64,000 bases of DNA from Bacteroidales bacterium (GTDB taxonomy: Bacteria; Bacteroidota; Bacteroidia; Bacteroidales; P3): NCBI GenBank assembly GCA_024685285.1, contig JAIKVZ010000033.1:1-64000 (forward strand), in the 5' to 3' direction. How positions within the stretch are numbered: position 1 is the first letter of the stretch; each line of letters opens with the position of its first letter. Both the position numbers and the translations under genes were made by a program. Shown here in pieces: positions 54,836-63,560 of this stretch. The notes under the pieces are model-generated. The model was not told where the DNA came from, searched no databases, and saw nothing but the letters and a program-made list of their open reading frames with translations.

Positions 54836-56302
54836 ATGCACAGTTTGTTCAGAAAGACCATAGTTGCCGCAGCTGCAGTGTTTGCCACTGCTGCCGCTTT
54901 TGCGCAGACCTCGGCCTTGGTTGCACACGAGGAGCCGCTGGCGGCTCTGCCCACAGCCGTTCAGCGTATCTACCAGCTCGACGGCCGTCTGCTCTGCCGC
55001 GTGGAAGGTTTGACCATGGTGGCTGATGTTGTCAATGGGCACATTGCCACCTTGCACCCCGACACCGTCCTTGCCGCCATTGACCGCAATGCAGAGTACG
55101 CCCAGCGCCATCCGGCCACGGGCGACCTTTATGTGACAGTACCCAACCGCAAAGGCACACCACGCCTCTACCTGTGGACTGCCAACGAGCGCCGCCCCAA
55201 GCTGCGAGAGGTGGTGCTGCCAGGTTTTGAGGACAAGGCAGTAGCCATTGTGGGCCATGTGTTCACTGCTGACGGCAGCCTGATGATATTCGCATCAAAC
55301 AGTCGCAGGGGCAGCGGCGGCTACGACCTGTGGTACAGCGAGTACCGCCAAGGCGCGTGGCAGCGACCGCACAATCTTGGCGGTCGCATCAACACCCCGG
55401 GCGACGAGCTCGACCCAACGCTATACGGCCCGTATCTTGTTTTTGCCTCGACAGGCCACCGCAAAGAGGCAGCCCCCCTCAACCTGTATGTCACCCGCCT
55501 CATTGCCGACCATATAGAGGGCGACACTGTGGGTATGCTCCAGATAGGACGCAGCCGTGTGCAGCACCTGCCCGAGCCAATCAATGCCGCAGGCGAGAGC
55601 CGCAGCATGATGGCCGACTCGGCGGCGGCTTTCTGCTTATGGGCGGCCGACGGCCGTATATGCTCGCTTCAGGGACCGCTGCAAAGCACCAGCCTTTGGG
55701 GACGCGTGAGTGACAAACTGGGCAACCCCGTGGACAAAGCCACAGTATGCGCGCAAAAGGACGGCAGGATCCTCTGCCGCACCACAACAAATATGTTTGG
55801 CTACTATCAGTTGCAACTGCCTTGCAGCGGCAACTATACCATAGTGTGCACCAAACCCAACCGTTATGCCACTTCGGAGCAGGTCACGACTTCGGTTGCC
55901 GACAACGGGAACCTATTGGCCGACCTCCAGCTCGATATTGTGCAGGACAGCCTGCCGCTGGGTCAGAAACTGACCTATACCGACCTCTTTGACTACGATG
56001 CCTCGCCCGAGCTCTCGCCCGCCGGCAAGGCCGCGTTGCAGCCGCTTATCGCCTACCTGCGCGACAACCCCCACATAGGCGCAACACTGAGCCTGGCCGA
56101 GGGGTTGACTGGCAGCGCCGAATTCAACGCGCTGCTGGCGCAAAACCGTGTGCAGAGCCTGCGGCAATACCTGCGCGAGCAGTTACCCGAAGGAACCAAA
56201 TTGGTGTTCAAAACACCCCGCAGAGCTCCGATGCCGCCCAACTATGGAGGTCCGTGGACTCAGTTGAGCGTGCTGCTGCAACCTGCCAACCGTATGGATT
56301 GA
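54836..56302 (+). CDS. Envelope protein with PD40-like propeller, CRD and OmpA-like domains (PorE-like)
   Basis: The 488-residue protein has a signal peptide (ending ATAAAFAQ). Beta-propeller PD40-like blades follow (FTADGSLMIFASNSRRGSGG then YDLWYSEYRQGAWQRPHNLG, and LDPTLYGPYLVFASTGHR), then a CarboxypepD_reg-like unit (SLWGRVSDKLGNPVDKATV, MFGYYQLQLPCSGNYTIV), and a C-terminal OmpA-like part (FDYDASPELSPAGKAALQPL, LLAQNRVQSLRQYLREQLPE). This order matches the T9SS anchoring protein PorE, but the N-terminal TPR of PorE is missing. The function is therefore an inference. It lies 13 bases after lon. Confidence 0.72.
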   Translation: MHSLFRKTIVAAAAVFATAAAFAQTSALVAHEEPLAALPTAVQRIYQLDGRLLCRVEGLTMVADVVNGHIATLHPDTVLAAIDRNAEYAQRHPATGDLYVTVPNRKGTPRLYLWTANERRPKLREVVLPGFEDKAVAIVGHVFTADGSLMIFASNSRRGSGGYDLWYSEYRQGAWQRPHNLGGRINTPGDELDPTLYGPYLVFASTGHRKEAAPLNLYVTRLIADHIEGDTVGMLQIGRSRVQHLPEPINAAGESRSMMADSAAAFCLWAADGRICSLQGPLQSTSLWGRVSDKLGNPVDKATVCAQKDGRILCRTTTNMFGYYQLQLPCSGNYTIVCTKPNRYATSEQVTTSVADNGNLLADLQLDIVQDSLPLGQKLTYTDLFDYDASPELSPAGKAALQPLIAYLRDNPHIGATLSLAEGLTGSAEFNALLAQNRVQSLRQYLREQLPEGTKLVFKTPRRAPMPPNYGGPWTQLSVLLQPANRMD

Positions 56303-56389
56303 GCCGCAGCAAGACGTTGATAATTAATATTTTGAGTACTATTAAGGTGCTCTGTAAGTCTGTGGCTGCCAAAAAATAGCAAAAAAAAT

Positions 56390-56420
56390 TTTGCCATATC
56401 AGAAAAAGTTAGTACTTTTG
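56390..56420 (+). promoter_or_regulatory. Promoter of tRNA-Pro
   Basis: TTTG (56390-56393), 19 bases, then TACTTTTG (56413-56420), about 35 bases before the tRNA. Confidence 0.8.
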
Positions 56421-56455
56421 CACCCGATTTCGAAAGAACGAAATCGTCATTCGCT

Positions 56456-56529
56456 CGGGGTGTGGCGCAGTTGGCTAGCGCACTTGCATGGGGTGCAAGG
56501 GGTCGAAAGTTCGAGTCTTTTCACCCCGA
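56456..56529 (+). tRNA. tRNA-Pro (anticodon GGG)
   Basis: A 74-base cloverleaf is complete: acceptor CGGGGTG/CACCCCG, D stem GCGC/GCGC, anticodon stem CTTGC/GCAAG around loop ATGGGGT (anticodon GGG at 56490-56492), T arm GAAAG-TTCGAGT-CTTTT, discriminator A at 56529. CCA is not encoded. It reads CCC and CCU proline codons. Confidence 0.96.
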
Positions 56530-56538
56530 CGAAAGAAG

Positions 56539-56577
56539 GAAGAGAGAACACAGTGGTGTTCTCTCTTCGTTTGTTTT
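56539..56577 (+). terminator. Terminator of the tRNA gene
   Basis: GAAGAGAGAACAC (56539-56551) and GTGTTCTCTCTTC (56556-56568) form a perfect 13-bp stem with a four-base loop, followed by GTTTGTTTT. Confidence 0.92.
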
Positions 56578-56660
56578 ACGGGTATAAATAGCTGACAGTC
56601 AGTGTGAAGATGGACTATGTTCGGCTTTTGTTCGCAGGGTGGGCGTGGGTGGCCGATGTT

Positions 56661-56705
56661 GACCCGACCACAACCCGACCTTAACCCGAACCTAACCTAT
56701 CTAAC
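56661..56705 (-). repeat. G-rich convergent-junction repeat, copy 6
   Basis: On the minus strand: GTTAGATAGGTTAGGTTCGG, then GTTAAGGTCGGGTTGTGGTC and GGGTC, followed by AACATCGG as in copy 4. It lies between the tRNA (plus) and the OmpA-family gene (minus). Confidence 0.85.
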
Positions 56706-56732
56706 AGCTTGATTTTAAGGTATTTATATATA

Positions 56733-56769
56733 AAAAGCCAATCTGTTGATTATCAGCAGATTGGCTTTT
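56733..56769 (-). terminator. Terminator of the OmpA / exopolysaccharide gene series
   Basis: AAAAGCCAATCTG (56733-56745) and CAGATTGGCTTTT (56757-56769) form a perfect 13-bp stem flanked by A and T runs, so it can work in both directions. Confidence 0.85.
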
Positions 56770-56785
56770 GGGGTGTATTTTTCTG

Positions 56786-58324
56786 TTACCTGCGACGGCG
56801 AGCGTTGCGGCGCTCGGTGCGAGGCCACTTGTCGATGACCGCTTTGGTCTCCGGGGTCTTTAGTATGACGATGGTGATACGGTTGTTCTCCTTGGGCTCG
56901 TATACCGTTATACCGCCCACGGGGTTGAGGATCAGCTTGTCGCCGTCCATGCCGAATTTCTCTATGAGCATATCGCGCACCACTTCCGAGCGGTTGTCGG
57001 AGAGTACCCAGTTGTGTGGTATTGAGCCTGTGAGCGAGTCGGCGGCACCCACCACGTAGAACTCGCAGGTGTCGTAGGGGCCGTTCATTATCTCGCGGGC
57101 AAAGTTGCGCAGGCGGTTGCGACCGTTGAGGTCGATCTGCCATTTGTCGAGTTCGAAGTAGACCACCACGGCGGGCAGGTTGAGCAATTCGCCGAGTTCG
57201 AGCAGCTCGTCAATCACGTTGGTCGGGCCGCTTATGCCGAGATCGGTCTTGATTTTGTCGATGGTGTCGTTGAGACGTGCGATGTCGAATTCGAGGGCTT
57301 TGATGCTCTCCTTGTTCGAACTGTCGGCTTCAATTATAGAGTCGCGTACCTCGACGAGTCGCTCCACGCTGTCGGTCACATCGCGCATATTGATGTACTG
57401 GAAACGGTGGTAGTTGTCGATTTCGTAAGATCTTTCGGAGAAGCGGTCGTATTTTACGGTGGTCTTGATAAGGTTCAACTTGAGACCTGCCGAGACGGTG
57501 GGTATGTAGTCGAATATGTTGCCGTTGCCGCTGTTGGTGTATGGCGACCAGTCCCATGTCGATTCAGAGACAAAGAAACCTGCTGTGGCGTTGAAACTGA
57601 GTTTCTGGCTGGCGATGTACTCGACGCCGAAGTATATGTCGGCCGCGAGTTCGAAGTTGCGGTAGAAGATGCCCACCTCGACGCCGTTTTTCTGTGCCGT
57701 AATGGGGTTGCGCAGGTTGCCGAAGAGCATGGAGGGGCCGAAACCAACCGAGGTGAAGGTGTGCCAGCGAGTGCGGTAGCCTATCTCGGTGCCGTAGAAG
57801 AAGTTGGTCCAGTCGAGCGTGACGTTGCCCATAATGGAGAGTGCGTTGGCGTGGAAGGGGTAGTAGTAGTATATGGTGCCATCGGTGTTGGTGTGGAAGT
57901 TCTGCGTGGGGGTGTCGTTGAGTTTGTCGATGAACGGCTGGCGGCCGTAGTACGACTGTCCGTCGATGCTGTAGAGCGAAAAGCGCAGCGTCACGGCAAG
58001 GTCGGGAATCATCCATTTGCCTATCTCGGCGGCCACATGGATGTTGAGTTTGTTGTGTCGGGCTGCGGCGTCGGGCTCGTTTCCGATAAAGGTGTTGATA
58101 CCGCCGTCGAACTTTACGAACCAGTTGTCAAAAGGCGAGGATATCAGGTAGTGCAGAGTGTCGTTGTCGATACCAAGGGCGAAACCGCGGAACGGTCCAT
58201 TGTGTGGGCGTGGCACTGCCACTGTGTCTGAACCAAACCACTGGGCCCTTGTAGGTAGTACCACCGCGCAGAGCAGTGTTAGTAGTAGGAGTAGTTTTTT
58301 TAGGTTCAAGGCAGTGTGTCGCAT
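56786..58324 (-). CDS. OmpA-family outer-membrane protein
   Basis: The 512-residue protein has a signal peptide (LLLLTLLCAVVLPTRAQ), an N-terminal barrel-like part of about 300 residues rich in aromatic beta strands, a short coiled region (EADSSNKESIKALEFDIARL), and a C-terminal OmpA peptidoglycan-binding domain (VVYFELDKWQIDLNGRNRLR, AADSLTGSIPHNWVLSDNRS, EVVRDMLIEKFG). It links the outer membrane to the wall. It follows the kinase gene by 27 bases, and its ATG grows out of an (AT)8 run. It is the last gene of the cluster. Confidence 0.9.
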   Translation of the reverse strand: MRHTALNLKKLLLLLTLLCAVVLPTRAQWFGSDTVAVPRPHNGPFRGFALGIDNDTLHYLISSPFDNWFVKFDGGINTFIGNEPDAAARHNKLNIHVAAEIGKWMIPDLAVTLRFSLYSIDGQSYYGRQPFIDKLNDTPTQNFHTNTDGTIYYYYPFHANALSIMGNVTLDWTNFFYGTEIGYRTRWHTFTSVGFGPSMLFGNLRNPITAQKNGVEVGIFYRNFELAADIYFGVEYIASQKLSFNATAGFFVSESTWDWSPYTNSGNGNIFDYIPTVSAGLKLNLIKTTVKYDRFSERSYEIDNYHRFQYINMRDVTDSVERLVEVRDSIIEADSSNKESIKALEFDIARLNDTIDKIKTDLGISGPTNVIDELLELGELLNLPAVVVYFELDKWQIDLNGRNRLRNFAREIMNGPYDTCEFYVVGAADSLTGSIPHNWVLSDNRSEVVRDMLIEKFGMDGDKLILNPVGGITVYEPKENNRITIVILKTPETKAVIDKWPRTERRNARRRR

Positions 58325-58339
58325 ATATATATATATATA
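58323..58339 (-). repeat. AT dinucleotide microsatellite at the ompA start codon
   Basis: Eight AT units plus one base abut and include the first two bases of the ATG. Any change in unit number alters the spacing between upstream signals and the start codon. Confidence 0.85.
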
Positions 58340-58351
58340 ATTTCGTTAATA

Positions 58352-60859
58352 TTACTTTTTCTTCTTGATTTTGTTATTGGCGGACTCTTGGTCAAGAGCG
58401 TCGCCGCCGTCATCGTCTGTGCGCTCGTTATCGCCATAGCCGTAACCGTAGCCATAACCATAGCCATAACCGTAGCCATAACCATAGCCGTAACCGTAGC
58501 CATAGCCGTAACCGTAGCCATAGCCGTATTTGCGCTCGTATGGAGTGAGCTTCTTGTAGTGCACATCGTTGAGCACTATCGACATCGCGGGGAATACGCC
58601 CTCGGTGTAGAGACGGTCGACTTCGGGCATCAGGCGTTTGTCGAACCGGCCGGAGCGGATGATGAACAGGGTGTTGTCTACAAAATGTTTAATTATGTCG
58701 ACATCGACCACCATGCCTACGGGGGCGCAGTCGAGGATTATATAGTCGTAATGGCGCCGCAGTTCGGCGATGAGGATGTCCATGCGTCCGCTGCTGAGCA
58801 TCTCGGTGGGGTTGGGTGGAATGACACCCGAGAATATCGTGTCGACCCCGTTGGCGATTACATTGTGCTGTATCAGTGAGTTAATATCGTCTGTTTTGCC
58901 TGCCAAGTAGGCCGAGAGGCCGAGACGGCGACGGCTGTAGAATTCGCGTGTCAGCGAGCCCTTGCGTAGGTCGAGGTCGATGATGGCCACCCGCTTGCCG
59001 GCAATGCCGAAGCTTGCGGCCAAGTTGGACGAGATGAAAGTCTTGCCCGAGCCAGGGAGCAGCGAGGTTACCATGACCACGGTGGCACCATGGTCGGGGT
59101 CGGCGTTGCGTACAAAGTCGAGCTTGGTACGCAACAGGCGGAACGACTCGCTGATATTGTCTGTCTTGTTGCCGATAACCACAATGGGGCGCTCGTCGTC
59201 TTTTACGCGTGCAGGTATCTCGCACATAAACGGGGTGTTGGTGCCGCGCTGTACATCGAAATAGAACTTAACCTTGGTATCGAGCAGGCGCCGCAGGAAG
59301 AACACGGCCACGGGTATGGCCAGGCCGATAAGCATTCCGGTCATGGTGCGTTTGCGCTCGTTGGGGGCTACAGGGTTGCGGTTTACCAATGCCTCGTCTA
59401 TAACTTTGGCGCTGCCCTCGATGCTGGGCTGACTTATCATAAGCTCCTCGCGCTTTGAGAGCAGGTGTAGGTAGAGCTCCTCCTTGATTTTCTGCAGGCG
59501 CTCAACATTCTCTATGTAGAGCTGCTTGGCCGGCACTTGGCGTATCTTGTTCGAGGCGGCTGAGTTGATGGCCATTGCGTTGGCCATACGCTCCTGCAAA
59601 GCTCCTATGTAGACCTCGAGCAGACGAGCCATATTGGAGCGCATTGTGGCCATGTCGGCCTCCATGCCTTTAACCACGGGGTTGTTGGGACTGTCGTATT
59701 TGTCGAGCTTGAGCACCGTCTCGTTGTAGCGGGCAATCATGTTTGTGATGTTGGCATCGTCAATGCCGACAGCCGACGATATGATGTGCGGCGTGCCGTC
59801 GAAAGACTCGCACACTTGCAACAGGTAACGTGCGATGGAAAGCTGGTCGCGAAGGTGCTTGATTTCCTCTGACGACTCGATACTCGCAGCCACGTAGGTC
59901 TGGCCGATGTTGCTAACATCGAGCAATTGGTTGTCGCGCTTGAATGAGGCGAGGGCGTTTTCTTGGTCGCCGAGGTCGGAATGCAGCATAGCCAAACGCT
60001 CGTTGATATAGTCGTAGGTGTAGGCTATGATACGGCGTTTGTCGTTCACGGCGTCCTCGTTGTATGTCTCAATAGCGGTATTAATGACGTCGGCAGCGCG
60101 CAGGGGCGAGAGGTCGGTGAGCGACAGGGTGACTATTGAGTTGTAGTCGTTGTCGCGAGTCACCTGCAAGGCATAGCGGTATTGGTCTGCTACCGCGTGC
60201 ACACTTCGCAGGGTCACCGTTATGGGTATGTTGTAGTAGCTGTTGGTGTAGAACCATGTGGGGCTGACCACGATACGGCCCATGGGGGTGGCCACAGTGT
60301 CGTTCAAGCGCAGGCGTTGAGGCTCGTAGTCGCCATATCGCATGAGTACGTATTGTTTGTTGATGGGTGTGATTGTGATGGAGGCGTAGCTGTCGCCGTC
60401 GTCGTCGATGAAGGTAACAACTATTGGCGACTCGCCATAGAGGTCTTTGGTGCGCTTTACGATTCGGGTGTTGGTAGTGTAAGTGGTATTGAGGTTCAAC
60501 TTCCGCACCACCTTGGTCATGGTGGTTTTGGAGGTGAGAATCATCATTTCATTGTTGATGGTAGTGTTGTATATTGGTCGGCCGCTGAACATACTACGTA
60601 TGGTAGCGTCGCGCGCGGCGTTGTCGTAAGAGGCATTGCTCTTAATCATTATCTTGGCCGAGCTAGCGTATATACGGTTCTCTCGGCGCACCATGTATGA
60701 GGCGATTATTGCACCCAGAGCTCCGCACAGCACCAACCAGTGCAGGTTGCGCAGAATAGTGAAAAGCACGTCTTTGACGTGTAGGGTGGGCCCTTTGTCG
60801 TTGTCGAGGAACGACAGGTTGGCTTTATTCTGGGTTGTGTTGTTTTGCTCGGTGTCCAT
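58352..60859 (-). CDS. Wzc-type polysaccharide co-polymerase and tyrosine autokinase
   Basis: The 835-residue protein has an N-terminal Wzz domain with two membrane helices (WLVLCGALGAIIASYMV near residue 36 and MTGMLIGLAIPVAVFFLRRL near residue 510) around a long periplasmic coiled region. The cytoplasmic BY-kinase domain has Walker A VTSLLPGSGKTFISSNLA, Walker A' VAIIDLDLRKGSL and Walker B YDYIILDCAPVG. The C-terminal tail is (Tyr-Gly)16, then DNERTDDDGG and a lysine end. Members control chain length and export of capsule or exopolysaccharide through autophosphorylation of a tyrosine-rich tail. It lies 18 bases after the Wza-like gene. Confidence 0.93.
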   Translation of the reverse strand: MDTEQNNTTQNKANLSFLDNDKGPTLHVKDVLFTILRNLHWLVLCGALGAIIASYMVRRENRIYASSAKIMIKSNASYDNAARDATIRSMFSGRPIYNTTINNEMMILTSKTTMTKVVRKLNLNTTYTTNTRIVKRTKDLYGESPIVVTFIDDDGDSYASITITPINKQYVLMRYGDYEPQRLRLNDTVATPMGRIVVSPTWFYTNSYYNIPITVTLRSVHAVADQYRYALQVTRDNDYNSIVTLSLTDLSPLRAADVINTAIETYNEDAVNDKRRIIAYTYDYINERLAMLHSDLGDQENALASFKRDNQLLDVSNIGQTYVAASIESSEEIKHLRDQLSIARYLLQVCESFDGTPHIISSAVGIDDANITNMIARYNETVLKLDKYDSPNNPVVKGMEADMATMRSNMARLLEVYIGALQERMANAMAINSAASNKIRQVPAKQLYIENVERLQKIKEELYLHLLSKREELMISQPSIEGSAKVIDEALVNRNPVAPNERKRTMTGMLIGLAIPVAVFFLRRLLDTKVKFYFDVQRGTNTPFMCEIPARVKDDERPIVVIGNKTDNISESFRLLRTKLDFVRNADPDHGATVVMVTSLLPGSGKTFISSNLAASFGIAGKRVAIIDLDLRKGSLTREFYSRRRLGLSAYLAGKTDDINSLIQHNVIANGVDTIFSGVIPPNPTEMLSSGRMDILIAELRRHYDYIILDCAPVGMVVDVDIIKHFVDNTLFIIRSGRFDKRLMPEVDRLYTEGVFPAMSIVLNDVHYKKLTPYERKYGYGYGYGYGYGYGYGYGYGYGYGYGYGYGYGDNERTDDDGGDALDQESANNKIKKKK
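58433..58528 (-). repeat. Six-base microsatellite encoding (Tyr-Gly)16
   Basis: Sixteen hexamers of the type TAYGGY (TAC/TAT with GGC/GGT) lie at the end of the kinase gene. Synonymous variation (tac/tat, ggc/ggt) shows the tract is not a fresh duplication. Because the unit is six bases, slippage changes the number of Tyr-Gly pairs but never the frame. Confidence 0.95.
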
Positions 60860-60877
60860 AGTTGTAAGGCTGGTGGG

Positions 60878-61681
60878 CTATTGAACGGAGTTGTAGAGCA
60901 TCAGGGTGGCGACCAATGAGGCCAACGACGTAGCCATAGAGACCCATCCCAACCAGTAGGATACCTCGCTGCGCAGGGTTTGGTTGTTGACCGACGGGGT
61001 TATGATGAAATCGTTCTGCTGTAGCATGAAGTATGGGTCGTTGAACACTCTTGACGAGCGTGGGTCGAGGTAGCGCATGGTCATGCGGCCGTTGACTTCG
61101 CGCAGCACGGCTATTTTGCTGCGGTTGGTAAAGAGGTTTAAGTCGCCGCTCAGGGCTAATGCCTCCAAAAAAGTGCAGCGCTCGTTGCTTATGTTGATGG
61201 CTTTGCCGCCGTCGGCACCAAGGAAGAATATCTTGAAGTTGGCAAAACGCACCATGACGTAGGGGTCGCGTATGTAGCCTCCCCTCTCGAGCATACGGGC
61301 TATGGTGTCTTGCAATTGCAGGCGTGTGAGGCCTGCAACGTGCAGCTCGCCCAACACGGGGAACTGGATGTTGCCGTTTACGTCGACCAAGTAGCCGTGG
61401 CTCTGGGTGCCGATATTGTTGGTAGTTGCATTGTTGTATATGCTGTTGAAGGGTTTGGCCATGTCGGGGTCGGCACAGCTCACAATGATACTAAGCTCAT
61501 CGTAAGGGCTCACCACGGCCTCGAACTTGTTCTCGAGCTCTATCTGGCTGCCTTGGAACATATCTTGCAGATAGTTGACCTTGGCCGGTGTTACGCATGA
61601 GGTTGCCATTAGCGCGACTATTGCAGCTGCCAGAAATAGTATTGGATTAATTTTGAGTATGTTATCTTTTGTTGTGGTCAT
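60878..61681 (-). CDS. Polysaccharide export lipoprotein (Wza/BexD family)
   Basis: The 267-residue protein has a lipoprotein signal ending in LMATSCVTPAK, with Cys29 as the lipidation site. A polysaccharide-export domain (VVSPYDELSIIVSCADPDMA, then GYLVDVNGNIQFPVLGELHV) and a SLBB-like domain (ILFLGADGGKAI-type segment FKIFFLGADGGKAINISNER) follow, and a C-terminal helix (WLGWVSMATSLASLVATLML). It forms the outer-membrane pore for polysaccharide and works with the Wzc-type protein next to it. Confidence 0.92.
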   Translation of the reverse strand: MTTTKDNILKINPILFLAAAIVALMATSCVTPAKVNYLQDMFQGSQIELENKFEAVVSPYDELSIIVSCADPDMAKPFNSIYNNATTNNIGTQSHGYLVDVNGNIQFPVLGELHVAGLTRLQLQDTIARMLERGGYIRDPYVMVRFANFKIFFLGADGGKAINISNERCTFLEALALSGDLNLFTNRSKIAVLREVNGRMTMRYLDPRSSRVFNDPYFMLQQNDFIITPSVNNQTLRSEVSYWLGWVSMATSLASLVATLMLYNSVQ

Positions 61682-61746
61682 TGTAGTGCACTTTATGTTG
61701 AGCAGTTTAAATAAATATAACGCGCGTTGTTTGTATTTAGTATGCT

Positions 61747-62826
61747 TTATTGTGCGAAATTAACAATTTTTATGATTATTTTTTTTGCGGCGTTGCCGTC
61801 GCCATAGGCTGTGGGTTCGGCCACCGTGATTCCAGACATACGATAGTAGGCTTGCAGAATGCGGTTTGTATCGGCATCGGCCAGTTCGGCGGCTCCGTTG
61901 CGCACTATCTCAACCCACTCGGTTTCGGGTCGCAGAATGACGCACGGACGGCGCATGAAGTATGCCTCTTTTTGTACTCCACCAGAGTCGGTAAGAACTA
62001 CCTGTGCGTTGCTTTCAAGCTGTAGGGTATCCAGGTATTGTACTGGTTCTGTGAATGTTATGTGTGGATATGATGTTGTGCTTAGTCGTCCTTTGGTTCG
62101 GGGATGAAGAGGCAGTACAACGGGTGTACCGTTGGCGGCAATGGTGTCGAGAGCCGTCATAATGTCACCGAGGCGCTTGGGATTGTCGGTGTTGAAGTCG
62201 CGATGCACTGTGGCTAATGCAAACCGTTTGCCTTCGAGTCCGAGGCTCTCAACGATGTGCGAGTATGTGCGAGACAGGTTGGCAAAGTGCAGTACGTTGT
62301 CGTACATCACGTCGCCACTGTTCACTATAGCCTCTTCTTTATAGCCTTCGTGTCGCAGGTTGATGCAGGCCTCTTCGGTAGGGGCGAAAAGCAGTGATGA
62401 CAGGCGGTCGGCTACCAGACGGTTTACCTCCTCGGGCATAGCCATATTACGGCTACGCAGACCAGCCTCGACATGATGAAGCGGTATGTGCAACTTGCTG
62501 GCAGCCAAGGCTCCGGCAAGGGTTGAATTGGTGTCGCCATAAACTATCACCGCATCGAACTTATCACTCAGGAGAACCTCCTCAATGCCCTCGAGCATTC
62601 GTGCCGTCTGTCGCCCGTGCGTGGCAGATCCCACACCGAGGTTATAGGCAGGTCGGGGAATATCAAGCTCGTCGAAGAAAAGGCCTGACATGGCATCGTC
62701 ATAGTGTTGGCCTGTGTGTAATATGCGTTCTTCGATAAGCTCAGGGTATACCTCTCGCATTGCTCTCGACACTGCCGCTGCCTTGATGATCTGCGGTCGG
62801 GCTCCCACTATGGTCAGTATTTTCAT
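61747..62826 (-). CDS. wecB: UDP-N-acetylglucosamine 2-epimerase (non-hydrolysing)
   Basis: The 359-residue enzyme begins KILTIVGARPQIIKAAAVSR and shows LHTGQHYDDAMSGLFFDELD, VIVYGDTNSTLAGALAASK, HVEAGLRSRNMAMPEEVNR and LTDSGGVQKEAYFMRRPCVI, all conserved in WecB/MnaA. It makes UDP-ManNAc from UDP-GlcNAc for surface polysaccharide. The start overlaps the stop of the NodB-like gene (ATGA). A gap of 65 bases without a clear promoter separates it from the Wza-like gene. Confidence 0.95.
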   Translation of the reverse strand: MKILTIVGARPQIIKAAAVSRAMREVYPELIEERILHTGQHYDDAMSGLFFDELDIPRPAYNLGVGSATHGRQTARMLEGIEEVLLSDKFDAVIVYGDTNSTLAGALAASKLHIPLHHVEAGLRSRNMAMPEEVNRLVADRLSSLLFAPTEEACINLRHEGYKEEAIVNSGDVMYDNVLHFANLSRTYSHIVESLGLEGKRFALATVHRDFNTDNPKRLGDIMTALDTIAANGTPVVLPLHPRTKGRLSTTSYPHITFTEPVQYLDTLQLESNAQVVLTDSGGVQKEAYFMRRPCVILRPETEWVEIVRNGAAELADADTNRILQAYYRMSGITVAEPTAYGDGNAAKKIIIKIVNFAQ

Positions 62827-63560
62827 CGCCTTATTTTTAGTAATAACGCTTTCGCGACGTTTTTAGTGTTCTGTAATAAAAATTCTTCAACCCATGTCAG
62901 TCCAAACGGCATCCACCTCTGTGGGTGGGTGTTGATGAGTAGTCTGAGGTTGTGAATTTTGTGGTTTGGGTCGACAAGGGCGCGAATGATGTCGTTGGTG
63001 GTGTGGAATACGAGTCCTTCACGTTTCCATTCTTTCTGATACTCAGGCACCTTGTCGCGTATGCTGACGCGGCTGCCGTCCCATCGCCGCCCTGTGTCGG
63101 TCAGGTATAGTGTGTGGCTCCAATCGGTGTCCATCATCGGTTCGTAGTCAATGCCCAGTGTGTGGATGTCGTGGTAGTTCCAAATGTCCTGGCTGTTCCA
63201 TGGTGATCGAGGGCTGCCATGGGCGCAAGCGGTATGCACAGGCACTAAACGACATAATACCTTTAGCTCGCTAATAAACAGGCGGTAGGCAGCCTCTATA
63301 TCCCCTTTTGTGGTGGTCAAGCACTCGTAGTGAAAGCCCGCCTCATGCCCCAGCGCTACGATGGCCTTGATGGTGTCGGCATGACTCTTAAAGTGCATGG
63401 AACGAAAGTAATAGGTGGCTTTCATCCCCATCTCGGCCTCCACCTGTGCCACCCGCAGCGAGTACTCAGGTCTCAAGTCCACATCATGCCTGATTCTATG
63501 ATGTTTATGCTTCTTCAGCGCCTCAAGGAGCTCCCTGTATTTCTCAATAGTGAAGTCCAT
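62823..63560 (-). CDS. NodB-like polysaccharide deacetylase family protein
   Basis: The 245-residue protein has RHDVDLRPEYSLRVAQVEAE, where HDVD replaces the usual DD of NodB, then ATYYFRSMHFKSHADTIKAI and LGHEAGFHYECLTTTKGDIE. A late HTACAHGSPRS and LLINTHPQRWMP could complete a metal site. It is the group of short deacetylase-like proteins found in capsule loci; it may deacetylate or epimerise a sugar. It overlaps its neighbours by 1 and 4 bases, so it is strictly coupled. Confidence 0.82.
   Translation of the reverse strand: MDFTIEKYRELLEALKKHKHHRIRHDVDLRPEYSLRVAQVEAEMGMKATYYFRSMHFKSHADTIKAIVALGHEAGFHYECLTTTKGDIEAAYRLFISELKVLCRLVPVHTACAHGSPRSPWNSQDIWNYHDIHTLGIDYEPMMDTDWSHTLYLTDTGRRWDGSRVSIRDKVPEYQKEWKREGLVFHTTNDIIRALVDPNHKIHNLRLLINTHPQRWMPFGLTWVEEFLLQNTKNVAKALLLKIRR

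Noticed and set aside
58433-58528. On/off phase variation of the kinase by slippage
   Set aside because: The unit is six bases, so slippage cannot shift the frame; only length variation is possible.
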